Notes: generated by a model not told the origin, from the letters alone. A stretch of DNA of 64,000 nucleotides from Muribaculaceae bacterium Isolate-037 (Harlan) (GCA_003762615.1 RIAZ01000032.1:1-64000), one strand, 5' to 3'. Numbered from the stretch's first letter, positions 1 through 8,114 are shown. Program-made: numbers and translations.

Positions 1-114
1 GTTCTTCAGGTAGTGAAAGCTACTGATGACAGACTCAGCGTAAGGAAAAGATTGGTCAGGGCATCCCTTGATTCTGAATATTTGTTTACACTTCTAAATA
101 ATTATGGATTTTGA
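1..114 (+). CDS. C-terminal end of an unidentified protein, cut by the window edge
   Basis: Frame 1 is open from the first base for 37 codons and stops at TGA 112-114. The visible end reads ...DSEYLFTLLNNYGF. Too little is present to assign a family, and the start lies outside the window. The next gene has its own promoter 56 bases further on, so this is probably a separate transcription unit. Confidence 0.3.
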   Translation, partial: VLQVVKATDDRLSVRKRLVRASLDSEYLFTLLNNYGF

Positions 115-169
115 TGCGGTTGCCCTGCGGGCCACCACGCCAAATGGTTAAAATGTGATAAAAAATTCG

Positions 170-177
170 TAACTTTG
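170..177 (+). promoter_or_regulatory. -7 box TAACTTTG, near-leaderless promoter
   Basis: TAACTTTG matches the Bacteroidetes -7 consensus TAnnTTTG. With the G at about -4, transcription would start near 181, leaving about 5 nt before the ATG at 186. That ATG is needed for the lipoprotein signal peptide, so a near-leaderless mRNA is the simplest reading. The -33 element is weak. Confidence 0.55.
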
Positions 178-185
178 CAGAATAT

Positions 186-1829
186 ATGAGACATTGGTTC
201 TTCGTCATATTATTATTTTGTGCTGCGGTTATGGTTTCATGTTCGCAGTCGGGTAAACAGCGGCAAATCCTTTCTGACGCGGAAAGGATTGTTGAACTAT
301 ATCCCGATAGTGCATTGTCAATGGTGAGCGATATTGATGTTTCTGACATTAAAAATTCAGACAATAGAGCGTTATATGGTCTTGTCGTAGCGGCAGCCCA
401 TAAAGCTAAGGAGAGTTCCATGGCTTCTGATTCGCTAACACAATTCACTTTTCACCACTACCGCGACAAAGATTCTGTTCGTTTTCTCAAATGCGGGGAA
501 CTATATGCCTTGCATCTTTTTTGGAATAGTAATGGCGAGTCAGCACTTGCATTGTTGGACTCATTGGTAGCGTTACCATACGTTACGGATGGCATCGAGA
601 TTAAATTACTACGAACGAGAGTTGGTATTGGAGGAACGTTATATGACTGTGATAACAATATAAGATTTCTCAAGCGACTATTGACTATTGACAATGACTC
701 CGTCTCAGAATGGTATTACAAGCAACAACTTTACCTGAACTACACTTATACAGGACATGCTGATTCTGCGTTGATTTATATTAACGAATTAATCGACCAT
801 GCCAAGTCGAATCATCTTAGTGAAGAGGAATTTGAGCTGAAATATGAAAAAATCGCCGTCCTTGAAGAATTAGGTGAGTATGATGAGGGCAACGCCTTGG
901 CAGACTATATCATAGACAACGCTCCTGATAACTCCATTTTGCATTTTGTCCACCTATGGAAAGCGTTGAATCATTTCAATATGGGTGAAATCGAAATTTC
1001 AACACGGGAGCTTGCATTGGCAGATAGTTGCGTACAAAATGTGTCAAGAGAAGAACGAAAGTATTATGAAAGTTTTGCCGGGCATCTTCGTAATTTCTTG
1101 CAGTACCGTAAGGACGGGAAAATACGGATTATACAGTTGGCGGCATTAACCAACAATCAGCGAGATAATTTCTTCAGAATGGAATCAACAAAGGTTGAGA
1201 ACGAGAAGAATACATTGAGAGCTGAAAACCGAGCTTTGGAATTGAAATCCCAAAACCAGCGTAAGACAGCGATCATCATCATAGTCATTCTGATTGCTGT
1301 TATCATCGCTATAACTGCTGTATGGAATATACAGAAACGCAGACGCAAAATAATTGAAGCAGAAGAGCGAGTAGATGCTCTGAATAAGATGATTGAAGAA
1401 CTTAAGCAACCGATCCCGACCTCCGGGCATGAAGCATTACGTCGTGCAATGCTTCAACAGCTCGGAATAATCAAAATGGTAGCAGAGACTCCGACCGAAC
1501 AGAATAGAGAGATGCTTCGCAAATTATCCTCAATAGAAAGCGATACCAACGGCTCGCTTGTCAATTGGGATAATCTCTATGAAATTATCAACAATCTATA
1601 CTCAAACTTCTATTCAAAACTACACACCAAGTACGCAGACATGCTCACTGAAAAGGAAGAGCAGGTCATAGTTCTTTTTGTGGCAGGTTTCTCAGCAAAA
1701 GAAATCAGCGTCATAACATCTCAGTCCACTGCATCTATTTATGTCCGTAAGTCTTCTATCAAAAAGAAACTGGATGTGCCGGAAAAGGAGGATGTGATAG
1801 CATTTATCCGTCAGGAGCTTTCCGTTTAA
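186..1829 (+). CDS. TPR-type lipoprotein regulator with transmembrane helix and LuxR-like C-terminal HTH
   Basis: This 547-aa protein starts with a lipoprotein-like signal (hydrophobic residues 4-17, Cys at 19 in MVSCS). A long helical, TPR-like region follows, then a short coiled coil, a transmembrane helix at about residues 359-380 followed by QKRRRK, and a C-terminal helix-turn-helix at about 486-547 (LTEKEEQVIVLFVAGFSAKE). Bacteroidetes have many such one-component membrane regulators, usually next to the surface gene they control. Here the neighbour is the outer-membrane barrel at 1986, and three TTTTAGATT repeats lie between them. The ligand is unknown. Family assignment is by architecture, so the regulatory target is inference. 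Confidence 0.75.
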   Translation: MRHWFFVILLFCAAVMVSCSQSGKQRQILSDAERIVELYPDSALSMVSDIDVSDIKNSDNRALYGLVVAAAHKAKESSMASDSLTQFTFHHYRDKDSVRFLKCGELYALHLFWNSNGESALALLDSLVALPYVTDGIEIKLLRTRVGIGGTLYDCDNNIRFLKRLLTIDNDSVSEWYYKQQLYLNYTYTGHADSALIYINELIDHAKSNHLSEEEFELKYEKIAVLEELGEYDEGNALADYIIDNAPDNSILHFVHLWKALNHFNMGEIEISTRELALADSCVQNVSREERKYYESFAGHLRNFLQYRKDGKIRIIQLAALTNNQRDNFFRMESTKVENEKNTLRAENRALELKSQNQRKTAIIIIVILIAVIIAITAVWNIQKRRRKIIEAEERVDALNKMIEELKQPIPTSGHEALRRAMLQQLGIIKMVAETPTEQNREMLRKLSSIESDTNGSLVNWDNLYEIINNLYSNFYSKLHTKYADMLTEKEEQVIVLFVAGFSAKEISVITSQSTASIYVRKSSIKKKLDVPEKEDVIAFIRQELSV

Positions 1830-1834
1830 GGAGG

Positions 1835-1917
1835 TTTTAGATTGATAAAGTCTTATTTTAGATTTTTACATCATATATGCTTTGATAATCAATATATTAC
1901 GAATACTATTTTAGATT
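1835..1917 (+). repeat. Three TTTTAGATT direct repeats upstream of the barrel gene
   Basis: The 9-mer TTTTAGATT occurs at 1835-1843, 1856-1864 and 1909-1917. The spacings are 21 and 53 bp, close to two and five helical turns. The last two copies share the longer 15-mer TATTTTAGATTTTTA at 1854-1868 and 1907-1921. Their position just upstream of the -33 element at 1924 suits an activator operator. Confidence 0.5.
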
Positions 1918-1923
1918 TTTAGG

Positions 1924-1956
1924 TTTGGCGTTAAGATTGGTTTAGGTGTAATTTTG
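1924..1956 (+). promoter_or_regulatory. Promoter of the outer-membrane barrel gene
   Basis: The -33 element TTTGG is at 1924-1928 and the -7 element TAATTTTG at 1949-1956, with a 20-bp spacer. The predicted start is near 1960, giving a leader of about 26 nt to the ATG at 1986. TAGG at 1920-1923 lies exactly 29 bp upstream of the -7 box, as it does in the heme-block promoters, but only that half-site is present. Confidence 0.65.
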
Positions 1957-1985
1957 CGGTATCAAAATCAAAAACGTATCGTAAA

Positions 1986-4079
1986 ATGAACGCAAAAATC
2001 TTCATCAAAATCTTGGTTGTGTTGATTGCAATCATTACCACAACCGCAGCCGCCGCCCAGGAATCAATGGACACCATTGCGGCTCAGGAACTCAACGAGG
2101 TTGTAGTTCAAGCTCCCAAAGTGATTCGCAAGGCTGATATGGATGTTTACTATCCATCGCAGAGCGCAGTTGAGAATTCCCGAAACGGAATGCAGTTGCT
2201 CAACAATCTTATGATTCCATCTTTGACTGTTACCGAAGCTCTCGGACAGATTAAAGCTGGCGGTCAATCAGTGCAGGTTCGCATCAATGGTCGTGAGGCG
2301 ACTATCGATCAAGTGAAGGCTCTCTTACCGGAAACCATCAAACGTGTGGAGTGGATAGATAATCCCGGACTTCGTTATCATGGCGCAAGCTATGTGCTGA
2401 ACTTCATCATTGCCAATCCAACACTTGGAGGTTCACTGCAAGCAGAAGGGCGACAGGCTCTGAATACGGCATGGGGCGATTACTTCGTTGATAGCAAATT
2501 CAACAATGGGCGTTCACAGTTTGAAGTAGGTGGTATGTTCAAACTCACAAACAACGTAAAGACCTATCGGGATTATCATGAGACTTTCACATATCCCGAT
2601 GGCACTTCTCTGACACGCACAGAAACGCCAATCGGCGGCCAAGTTGATAATACTTTTGGTCGTCTATGGGGGTCGTACAGTTATATCAAACCTGACACCA
2701 CAATATTCTATGCTGAGGTCAGTGCAGCTCCGACTTTCTCAGATAATATGACATACAATGGATTGTTATCCTTGAGTGACGGAACTGACGATATAATTCT
2801 GACAGATTCGCATGGGAACAATGGAACCGTCCCAAAATTTTCAGCATATTTTGAACAGCATTTTAGAGGTAAGCAGACACTTGTCGTTGACTTCAATAGT
2901 TCGTTTTACTTTGGTAAGTCCTATTCTGATTACATTGAACAGTCATCAAACGTATCCGGCAATTATCCCAGTGACATACATACGATGATTAAAGACCGTA
3001 ATCAGGCTTACGCCATCGAGGCAAACTATATCAAGAGTTGGCGACGTTCTAAATTCACAGCCGGAGCATCCTACACTGCAAACCGAAACCGCTCAGTGTA
3101 TGAAAATCTTGGTGGAGAGGTGTTCCACCAACGTCAAGATAAAGTTTATCTTTTTGCCGAGTATTTTCAACGCTTAAATAAATTCACTTTCACAGCTGGA
3201 CTTGGAGCGCAATACACCGATTTCTTATTCAAGGAAACCAAGCAGGGCAACCAGTCATGGAACTTGCGTCCACAGGCTTCACTGTCATATCGCCTCAACC
3301 AAAGCAATCAGTTCAGACTCAGTTTCCAATCTTGGCAATCGGCTCCATCTCTCGCTCAGACGAATGTGGCACCGCAACAAATTGACGGCTTCCAATGGAG
3401 AATAGGCAATCCCAACCTGAAAACATCAACTTCTTATATGCTCACTTTCCGCTATAATTTCAGCTTGCCGCGAGTGGAAGGCACATTTGGAGTACGAGCA
3501 TTTACCAGTCCCAATGCCATTACTCCCTATCTATATTGGGAAACCAATCGCCTTATTACCTCCTATGAAAACAGCAATGGTTTACAGAATCTTACATTCT
3601 TTTTATCTCCACAGGTTGAGGTTATTCCCGATTGGCTTATGGCAAGTGCCCACTTACAATACCGCGTGGAGCGAATGAAAGGCACAAGCTACAAACTCTA
3701 TAACCATAATTGGAGCGGTAATGTAAGTCTGATGCTTTCACATTGGGGATTTCAACTCATAGGCCAGTATGTCCGTGCTCAGCATGACCTTTGTGGAGAG
3801 AAAATCAGTTGGGGTGAAAATCTATCCATCGTTCAGCTATCATACAATTGGAGGAATTGGCAATTTGGTGCTGGCGTAATCATGCCCTTTGGCAAATACG
3901 ACCAAGGCTCAAGAATGCTCAGCAAATGGAACACCAACGAACAGCACATGCGCCTCGATATGAGAATGCCCTATGTAAGCGTTAGCTACAATATACAATG
4001 GGGCAGACAAAAATGCGGTGCAGACAAAATAATCAATGCTGATGCTACGATTGAAAAGTCTACCGCAGGTGGTAGATAA
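1986..4079 (+). CDS. Outer-membrane beta-barrel family protein (TonB-receptor-like)
   Basis: This 697-aa protein has a cleavable signal peptide (cut near AAAAQ, residue 24). The plug-like N-terminal half begins LNEVVVQAPKV and contains the segment VRINGREATIDQVKALLPETI with WIDNPGLRYHG, typical of the outer-membrane beta-barrel (OMP_b-brl_3) group of TonB-dependent-receptor relatives. The rest is rich in alternating aromatic beta strands. No carboxypeptidase-like N-terminal extension is seen. It follows a membrane-bound LuxR-type regulator, which suggests it is the controlled surface protein. The substrate cannot be read from sequence. Confidence 0.75.
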   Translation: MNAKIFIKILVVLIAIITTTAAAAQESMDTIAAQELNEVVVQAPKVIRKADMDVYYPSQSAVENSRNGMQLLNNLMIPSLTVTEALGQIKAGGQSVQVRINGREATIDQVKALLPETIKRVEWIDNPGLRYHGASYVLNFIIANPTLGGSLQAEGRQALNTAWGDYFVDSKFNNGRSQFEVGGMFKLTNNVKTYRDYHETFTYPDGTSLTRTETPIGGQVDNTFGRLWGSYSYIKPDTTIFYAEVSAAPTFSDNMTYNGLLSLSDGTDDIILTDSHGNNGTVPKFSAYFEQHFRGKQTLVVDFNSSFYFGKSYSDYIEQSSNVSGNYPSDIHTMIKDRNQAYAIEANYIKSWRRSKFTAGASYTANRNRSVYENLGGEVFHQRQDKVYLFAEYFQRLNKFTFTAGLGAQYTDFLFKETKQGNQSWNLRPQASLSYRLNQSNQFRLSFQSWQSAPSLAQTNVAPQQIDGFQWRIGNPNLKTSTSYMLTFRYNFSLPRVEGTFGVRAFTSPNAITPYLYWETNRLITSYENSNGLQNLTFFLSPQVEVIPDWLMASAHLQYRVERMKGTSYKLYNHNWSGNVSLMLSHWGFQLIGQYVRAQHDLCGEKISWGENLSIVQLSYNWRNWQFGAGVIMPFGKYDQGSRMLSKWNTNEQHMRLDMRMPYVSVSYNIQWGRQKCGADKIINADATIEKSTAGGR

Positions 4080-4155
4080 AAATCTGCCAATCATAAAAAT
4101 AACTACTATCTGTTGTGAAATAAAAGAAACGAAAAGTCAAAAAAATGCAACTCAA

Positions 4156-4257
4156 ATGAAGAAAATACTAATTTCTATGATGGTACTTGCAATGACAAGC
4201 GTTGCGTTTGCCGGAGACTGGCAGACGCAGAAAGGGTACCGCGGTGACTTGAACTGA
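4156..4257 (+). pseudogene. Secreted/outer-membrane protein cut off after its signal peptide by an insertion remnant
   Basis: The frame encodes a clean signal peptide (MKKILISMMVLAMTSVAFA) and only 14 mature residues (GDWQTQKGYRGDLN) before a TGA. That stop lies in the first bases of the insertion remnant starting at 4254. No continuation of the frame was found on the far side of the element, so the 3' part has been deleted or replaced. Length is 33 aa, and the original family cannot be named with certainty. Confidence 0.6.
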
Positions 4258-4710
4258 AAAAAGTTGACACTTTTGGGAATCCAACTCGAAAGAGCCAATG
4301 AAAGAAGTTCTAAAACGAGACTTAGTTCTCAAAACAGACCCGGAAACCCAGGAACAATACTGGAGCATGGGGATTAGGACAGTCAGTAAACCTGAAGAGG
4401 AAGATCGTGTTAATGCAGTCCTCGACATCCTAAAAGGGGACAAGACAGCCGAGGAGGTCAGAAAAAAGTATGACATCACCTCAATAAACAGCATCTACAC
4501 GTGGATAGGAAAGTACGTAAGTCAAGAAAAAGTGTTATCTTTGGAGGAACAAACTGAAGAAGATATGGCCAACAAAAGCAAGGACGACCAGATCCGAGAG
4601 CTGAAGGCAAAACTTAGACGAAACAAAACGTGTAAAGTAAATCGGTTCAACGCCTCTGGGCGTGTAAACCACATTAGTTAATCGCTCTCAAATCTGTCAA
4701 CACTTTTCAG
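4254..4710 (+). mobile_element. 457-bp internally deleted insertion sequence with both terminal inverted repeats
   Basis: The left end CTGAAAAAAGTTGACA (4254-4269) pairs with the right end TGTCAACACTTTTCAG (4695-4710), matching at 14 of 16 positions. The element holds one truncated transposase orfA and no catalytic DDE orfB, so it cannot move by itself but could be moved in trans. No convincing target-site duplication is visible at the borders. The left border truncates a secreted-protein gene. Confidence 0.7.
4298..4681 (+). pseudogene. Transposase helix-turn-helix subunit (orfA), C-terminus replaced
   Basis: The 127-aa frame carries a helix-turn-helix (DILKGDKTAEEVRKKYDI, then SIYTWIGKYV) followed by the start of a coiled coil (DDQIRELKAKL). 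In IS3-type elements the coiled coil continues and an orfB with a DDE integrase follows. Here the sequence changes abruptly after ELKAKLRRNK into unrelated residues, and the right terminal repeat follows at once. This is read as an internal deletion. Confidence 0.65.
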
Positions 4711-4732
4711 AGAAGGTCATCATCTGATGACT

Positions 4733-4911
4733 CTATTTTAAATTTTTGACATTTATGTCGGTTTTTTAAATTACAAAGTTAGTGTAATTACATTGACTAA
4801 CCAAATTCTATTTTGAAAAATGGGCATTTATGCCAATTTTTCAAAATAATAGTCAAGGTTGTTCAAATTCTATTCCGAAAAATTGGACATCTGACCACTT
4901 TTTCGGAATAG
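4733..4911. repeat. Three successive related imperfect palindromes
   Basis: Palindromes at about 4733-4772, 4808-4852 and 4870-4911 are 40-45 bp each and share the layout CTATT..., an A/T-rich arm, a GACAT or GGCAT core, and the matching arm. Arms have changed on both sides together: TTTTGA pairs with TCAAAA in the second, TTCCGA with TCGGAA in the third. The compensatory change shows that pairing, not the exact sequence, is preserved. A further short palindrome, TGTAATTACA, lies between the first two. Confidence 0.6.
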
Positions 4912-4925
4912 ACCAAATTAGATGG

Positions 4926-4973
4926 TCACCACATCTCGCTGTCTTTCTTTGACATTGCGGCGATTTGGCTCAT
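4926..4973 (-). CDS. 15-codon ORF overlapping the integrase stop (ATGA)
   Basis: The minus strand encodes MSQIAAMSKKDSEMW and then TGA. Its ATG (4973-4971) overlaps the TGA stop of the integrase remnant (4972-4970), as in translationally coupled genes. A copy with identical length and codon register lies at 23239-23286 (MRKITAMSNKDYKMW). Looser copies lie at 30163-30225, near 33600 and near 54860. Function unknown; it could instead be the start of a longer gene lost from the element. Confidence 0.4.
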   Translation of the reverse strand: MSQIAAMSKKDSEMW

Positions 4974-5383
4974 GTTGGTATATCTAATATGTATTCGCCG
5001 ATTTTCAATTCATCGGCGATCTCCTCGGAGGATAGCTTGATGTAATCCATGAAGGTCTTTTGGGTCTTATGGCCGCTGACGTGCATCATCTGGAGCATGG
5101 TATATTTATAGGAGAGATACATGTTGGTGATTCCGGTGCGTCGGGCGGTGTGGCTCGTCACACAGGCATAGCGCGGAACAATCACATTGCCGTTGAGGTC
5201 GGTTTCGGCTTCCTTACCCTCCTTTTTCAATGCCTCCTTTTGCTTCATTGTCAAGCGGGTCGGCACTTTCTCAGCGAGTGTGGGCACGGTTTCTGACAAA
5301 TCTTTGAGGATATTCTTGATATAGCGATTCAACACCTGCTCGTTGGCTTTCGGTATGTTGTAGCCGTATTGGGTGTCAGGCGA
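4970..5383 (-). pseudogene. C-terminal remnant of a tyrosine recombinase (integrase)
   Basis: About 138 residues remain. The catalytic end is recognisable: SHTARRTGI supplies the HxxR box, HVSGHKTQKTF the second histidine region, and MDYIKLSS the nucleophile tyrosine. The N-terminal domain and first catalytic arginine are missing, and the frame is closed upstream near 5383. It is probably left over from a mobile element. Related tails lie at 23287-23360 and 30222-30485, all on the minus strand. Confidence 0.75.
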
Positions 5384-5389
5384 AGTCCG

Positions 5390-5510
5390 TCACCATTTGT
5401 CGGCATAACGCCGCCAACAATGAAGCCTGTCACACCTCTCTCCGCTTTCACCGATTCATAAAAACTTACCGCTTCAACCCGTTGCCCAGCCTTGAAGCGG
5501 TAATAGTGTG
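5390..5510 (-). pseudogene. Unidentified gene fragment next to the integrase remnant
   Basis: A minus-strand open stretch reads HYYRFKAGQRVEAVSFYES and continues with VKAERGVTGFIVGGVMPTNG before running out of frame into the integrase remnant. The residues look protein-like, but there is no start and I do not recognise the family. It appears to be debris joined to the integrase tail. Confidence 0.25.
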
Positions 5511-5573
5511 ATTGTGTACTTTATTTGAGTTTAGGATTTTAGCTATATTCTAAAACACAATTCCTTGTGATAG

Positions 5574-6188
5574 TTAGTTCTGCGTGTCTGCGATAACCAT
5601 TCCTTCGCGTAAGGCTCTCTCTGTTTCTTCACCCTTTGTGGCTCGGACAATCGCCATTGCAAATTCAATTGTGGTACCGGGACCTTGTGATGTGATCAGA
5701 CGGTCCGAAACCACAACATCTTCCGAGCAGTACCGTCCTCCATGCTTTTCAAATTCCTCTTTCAAGAAGGGATATCCTGTTGCCACTATTCCGTCAATGA
5801 TGCCGATTGGACCCAAGACAAGTGCGGGAGCAGCGCAGATCGCAGCAATGCGTCCATCTTTATCCCAATGTCCTCTGACAAAGGTCTGAACTTCCTCTGC
5901 CAGATTTACGGCATCTTCGCTTTTGTCGGCTCCAGGGAATATCAGCCAATCAACCATTTCGGTCGTTATTTCAGAGATAGTTGTGTCGGCCACCATCAAA
6001 TTGCCGGTCGCACCCCTTACTATGCGGTTTTCAGTCATGGATACTGTGTAAACTTCCATCCCGGCACGACGCATTACATCCACCGGGGCAAGAGCTTCGA
6101 TTTCATCAAAGCCTGTTCCAAGCATAACCATCGCAGCCTTTCCCGAAGGTTTTGTCGGTGCCGGAATCTTGATGCTGATTTCAGTCAT
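5574..6188 (-). CDS. DJ-1/PfpI family protein
   Basis: This 204-aa protein has the DJ-1/PfpI fold. The N-terminal strand AAMVMLGTGFDEIEA carries the conserved acidic residue, and AAICAAPALVLG holds the nucleophile-elbow cysteine. The GPGTTIEFAMAIV segment is typical of the YajL/DJ-1 branch, whose members act in deglycation, chaperoning or oxidative-stress protection. The length is normal. It is divergent from the HxlR regulator at 6342, and the intergenic region carries a perfect palindrome, so redox or electrophile-responsive control by that regulator is likely (inference). Confidence 0.88.
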   Translation of the reverse strand: MTEISIKIPAPTKPSGKAAMVMLGTGFDEIEALAPVDVMRRAGMEVYTVSMTENRIVRGATGNLMVADTTISEITTEMVDWLIFPGADKSEDAVNLAEEVQTFVRGHWDKDGRIAAICAAPALVLGPIGIIDGIVATGYPFLKEEFEKHGGRYCSEDVVVSDRLITSQGPGTTIEFAMAIVRATKGEETERALREGMVIADTQN

Positions 6189-6214
6189 AATTTGTAATTG
6201 TTTTAAGATTTTGT

Positions 6215-6260
6215 TAACTTTGCAATGGATAACTGCTATCCATTTGATAGTGCAAAATTA
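6215..6260. promoter_or_regulatory. Face-to-face divergent promoters with a 19-bp palindrome between them
   Basis: A plus-strand -7 box TAACTTTG lies at 6215-6222 and a minus-strand -7 box TAATTTTG at 6260-6253. Between them is a perfect inverted repeat, ATGGATA-5-TATCCAT, at 6225-6243. The two transcripts would start inside or beside the palindrome and cross each other. A repressor bound there would block the DJ-1 gene and the HxlR gene together. Confidence 0.5.
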
Positions 6261-6295
6261 CGATACATAATCCTATCAAACAAGAGGTTACTTTG

Positions 6296-6313
6296 GAAGT
6301 AGCCACTTACTTC
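6296..6313. promoter_or_regulatory. Candidate HxlR operator GAAGTA-6-TACTTC
   Basis: GAAGTA (6296-6301) and TACTTC (6308-6313) form a perfect inverted repeat in the leader, 29 bp before the HxlR start codon. Further TTACTT-like half-sites flank it. HxlR proteins are dimeric winged-helix regulators that usually bind such inverted repeats near their own gene. Confidence 0.4.
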
Positions 6314-6341
6314 AAACTCACTTTTAGTCAGTATCAATAAG

Positions 6342-6710
6342 ATGAAAGTCGAAAAGATTTCAGAAAAATATTCATGTGTGGCTTCATGCCCTATGCGTAA
6401 CGTCATTGCTCATTTTGCTAATAAATGGTCAATGCTTCTGCTCGTCATACTTGATGAATTTGGAGTTATGCGTTTCAACGAACTGTCGAGAGCCATCCCC
6501 GACATCTCGCCAAAAGTATTGTCGGGTCACCTGAAAACACTTGAATCAATCGGACTTGTGAAACGCATACTCTATGCGGAAGTTCCCCCTCGAACTGAAT
6601 ATGAACTGACCGAACTTGGCAAATCACTGATTCCGATTCTAAACCAATTATCAGAATGGGCACGGCGGAATCTGGAAAAAATAAGTAAAAACTTGCGGAA
6701 ACGTGACTGA
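6342..6710 (+). CDS. HxlR family winged-helix regulator
   Basis: This 122-aa protein has the HxlR signature: CPMRNVIAHFANKWSMLLL near the N-terminus, RFNELSRAIPDISPKVLSGH as the recognition region, and VPPRTEYELTELG in the wing. Cysteines at residues 11 and 15 precede the core; members of this family with such cysteines often respond to thiol-reactive or aldehyde stress. It is divergent from the DJ-1 gene and convergent with a second HxlR gene 24 bp away. Control of the DJ-1 gene is inferred from arrangement. Confidence 0.9.
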   Translation: MKVEKISEKYSCVASCPMRNVIAHFANKWSMLLLVILDEFGVMRFNELSRAIPDISPKVLSGHLKTLESIGLVKRILYAEVPPRTEYELTELGKSLIPILNQLSEWARRNLEKISKNLRKRD

Positions 6711-6734
6711 TTACCTTATCCGCGTTATCTGCGT

Positions 6735-7085
6735 TTACTCAGGCTTATTACGATTTTGCATTATTCGCTCGAAATTATCGCGTCCCCAATTTATCAATGC
6801 CTCCACATGAGGCAGAAGTGTCCGACCGAAATCCGACACAGAATATTCTACGCGCGGAGGAACGTCAGGATACAATTTTCGCTCGATGATACCGTCTGTG
6901 GTCAGTTGCTTCAGTACTTGCGAAAGCACTTTTTCCGATACCGACGGAATGTTACGGTAGATTTCATTAAAACGCACCGGCTCGTTCTCGGAAATCTTCA
7001 CGAGAACGACCAACGCCCACTTGTTGCCTATCCATTCAAGCATCGGGGCTGCCTTGCAATATTCATAATCTAATTTTTTTGCCAT
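6735..7085 (-). CDS. HxlR family winged-helix regulator
   Basis: This 116-aa HxlR protein starts at MAKKLDYEYC, the usual start relative to the conserved APMLEWIGNKWALVVLV segment; upstream in-frame codons would only add residues ahead of the domain. The recognition region RFNEIYRNIPSVSEKVLSQV and wing DVPPRVEYSVSDFGRTLLP are intact. A cysteine sits ahead of the core (EYCKAA). It is divergent from the broken radical-SAM gene, and CGGTAAG repeats bracket its own -7 box, which suggests autorepression. Confidence 0.88.
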   Translation of the reverse strand: MAKKLDYEYCKAAPMLEWIGNKWALVVLVKISENEPVRFNEIYRNIPSVSEKVLSQVLKQLTTDGIIERKLYPDVPPRVEYSVSDFGRTLLPHVEALINWGRDNFERIMQNRNKPE

Positions 7086-7130
7086 TATGCGTTTTACAAA
7101 ACTGATTGAAAATGAATAAAACAAACTTTT

Positions 7131-7190
7131 CGGTAAGGGTCAAACCTATCGGTAAGTTATTGTTTCCGCTCTGATATTGAGCTAATTTTG
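7131..7190. promoter_or_regulatory. Divergent promoter region with paired CGGTAAG sites
   Basis: CGGTAAG occurs at 7131-7137 and 7150-7156. Between them, on the minus strand, lies the -7 box TAGGTTTG (7148-7141) of the HxlR gene. On the plus strand, TTG at 7160-7162 and TAATTTTG at 7183-7190 with a 20-bp spacer form the promoter of the radical-SAM gene. The second CGGTAAG copy abuts that -33 element, so one regulator could control both directions. Confidence 0.5.
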
Positions 7191-7220
7191 CAGCACAAAG
7201 TTAATAAAAAACGATGAAAT

Positions 7221-8114
7221 ATGATATATCCTGAATTACATTTCACGGGACAGGTGTGGCGGCCTCCATACTAAGCCAACTCCCAGCTGCTGCAAATAAC
7301 ATCGGGCTGCACATGGCATAAATGCAAATTCTGTTCGCTCTACCATGGCACCACGTTCAGAATGTCGCCGCTGTCTGAGGTGGAATCCGATCTGAAAGTC
7401 ATCCGGGAATGGCAGCCATGGGCACGCCGCGTTTATCTCACTGGGGCAAATCCTTTTGCTCTGAGCTATAACAAACTGATGGAGATTGCCATCCTTCTCC
7501 GCAAATACCTCCCCTATATGGAGTCATTCGGAATGTTTGCCCGGGTCACGGACATTACGCCTAAATCGGTAGAGGAGTTGAAAAATCTCCGGCACATGAA
7601 GCTCGACAGCATCAACATTGGCATAGAGACCGCCCACGACCTCACACTGGAGCGGATGAACAAAGGTTATCATGCCTCGGATATTCTTGAGCAGCTATCA
7701 AAGCTTGATGAAGCCGGAATACGCTATAATGTCTTCTATCTGAATGGTCTCGGAGGAAAGGGATACGGAGTGGAGAGTGCGATTGCCTCGGCTGACTTGC
7801 TGAACAGGCTTCATCCCTGCATTATCAACATAGTGTCATTGACTGTCTTTCCAGAATCTCAGCTCTATCAAGAGGTGTTGGACGGAACTTATGAGGAAGA
7901 ACCGGAGATTGAGAGGTTGATTGAGATGCGCACGTTAATCGAGCAATTGAAAATAAAAGTCAACCTGTTAGGACACCATGTTTCCAATACAGTCCCTATA
8001 ACCGGAGCATTGCCACATGACAAAGTAGCGATACTCCGTGAATTTGACAAGGCGATAGCCGAATTTCCTGAAGAGGAGCTGAAAGCCTATCGCAACAGGA
8101 TATGGCATCTGTGA
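7221..8114 (+). pseudogene. Radical-SAM protein interrupted by an in-frame TAA after 17 codons
   Basis: The frame starts MIYPELHFTGQVWRPPY and meets TAA at 7272-7274. It then continues uninterrupted in the same frame for 279 codons. The downstream part begins ANSQLLQITSGCTWHKCKFC, which carries the three cluster cysteines (CTWHKCKFC), and later DSINIGIETA and other radical-SAM barrel segments. Family members usually have Glu at the stop position, so a single GAA-to-TAA change explains the lesion. A downstream start at 7362 would lack the cysteines. It is most likely inactive unless the stop is suppressed. The substrate is unknown. Confidence 0.8.

Noticed and set aside
4247-4720. Target-site duplication around the insertion remnant
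   Set aside because: The bases flanking the two 16-bp ends do not match at 3-9 bp, so no duplication is claimed.
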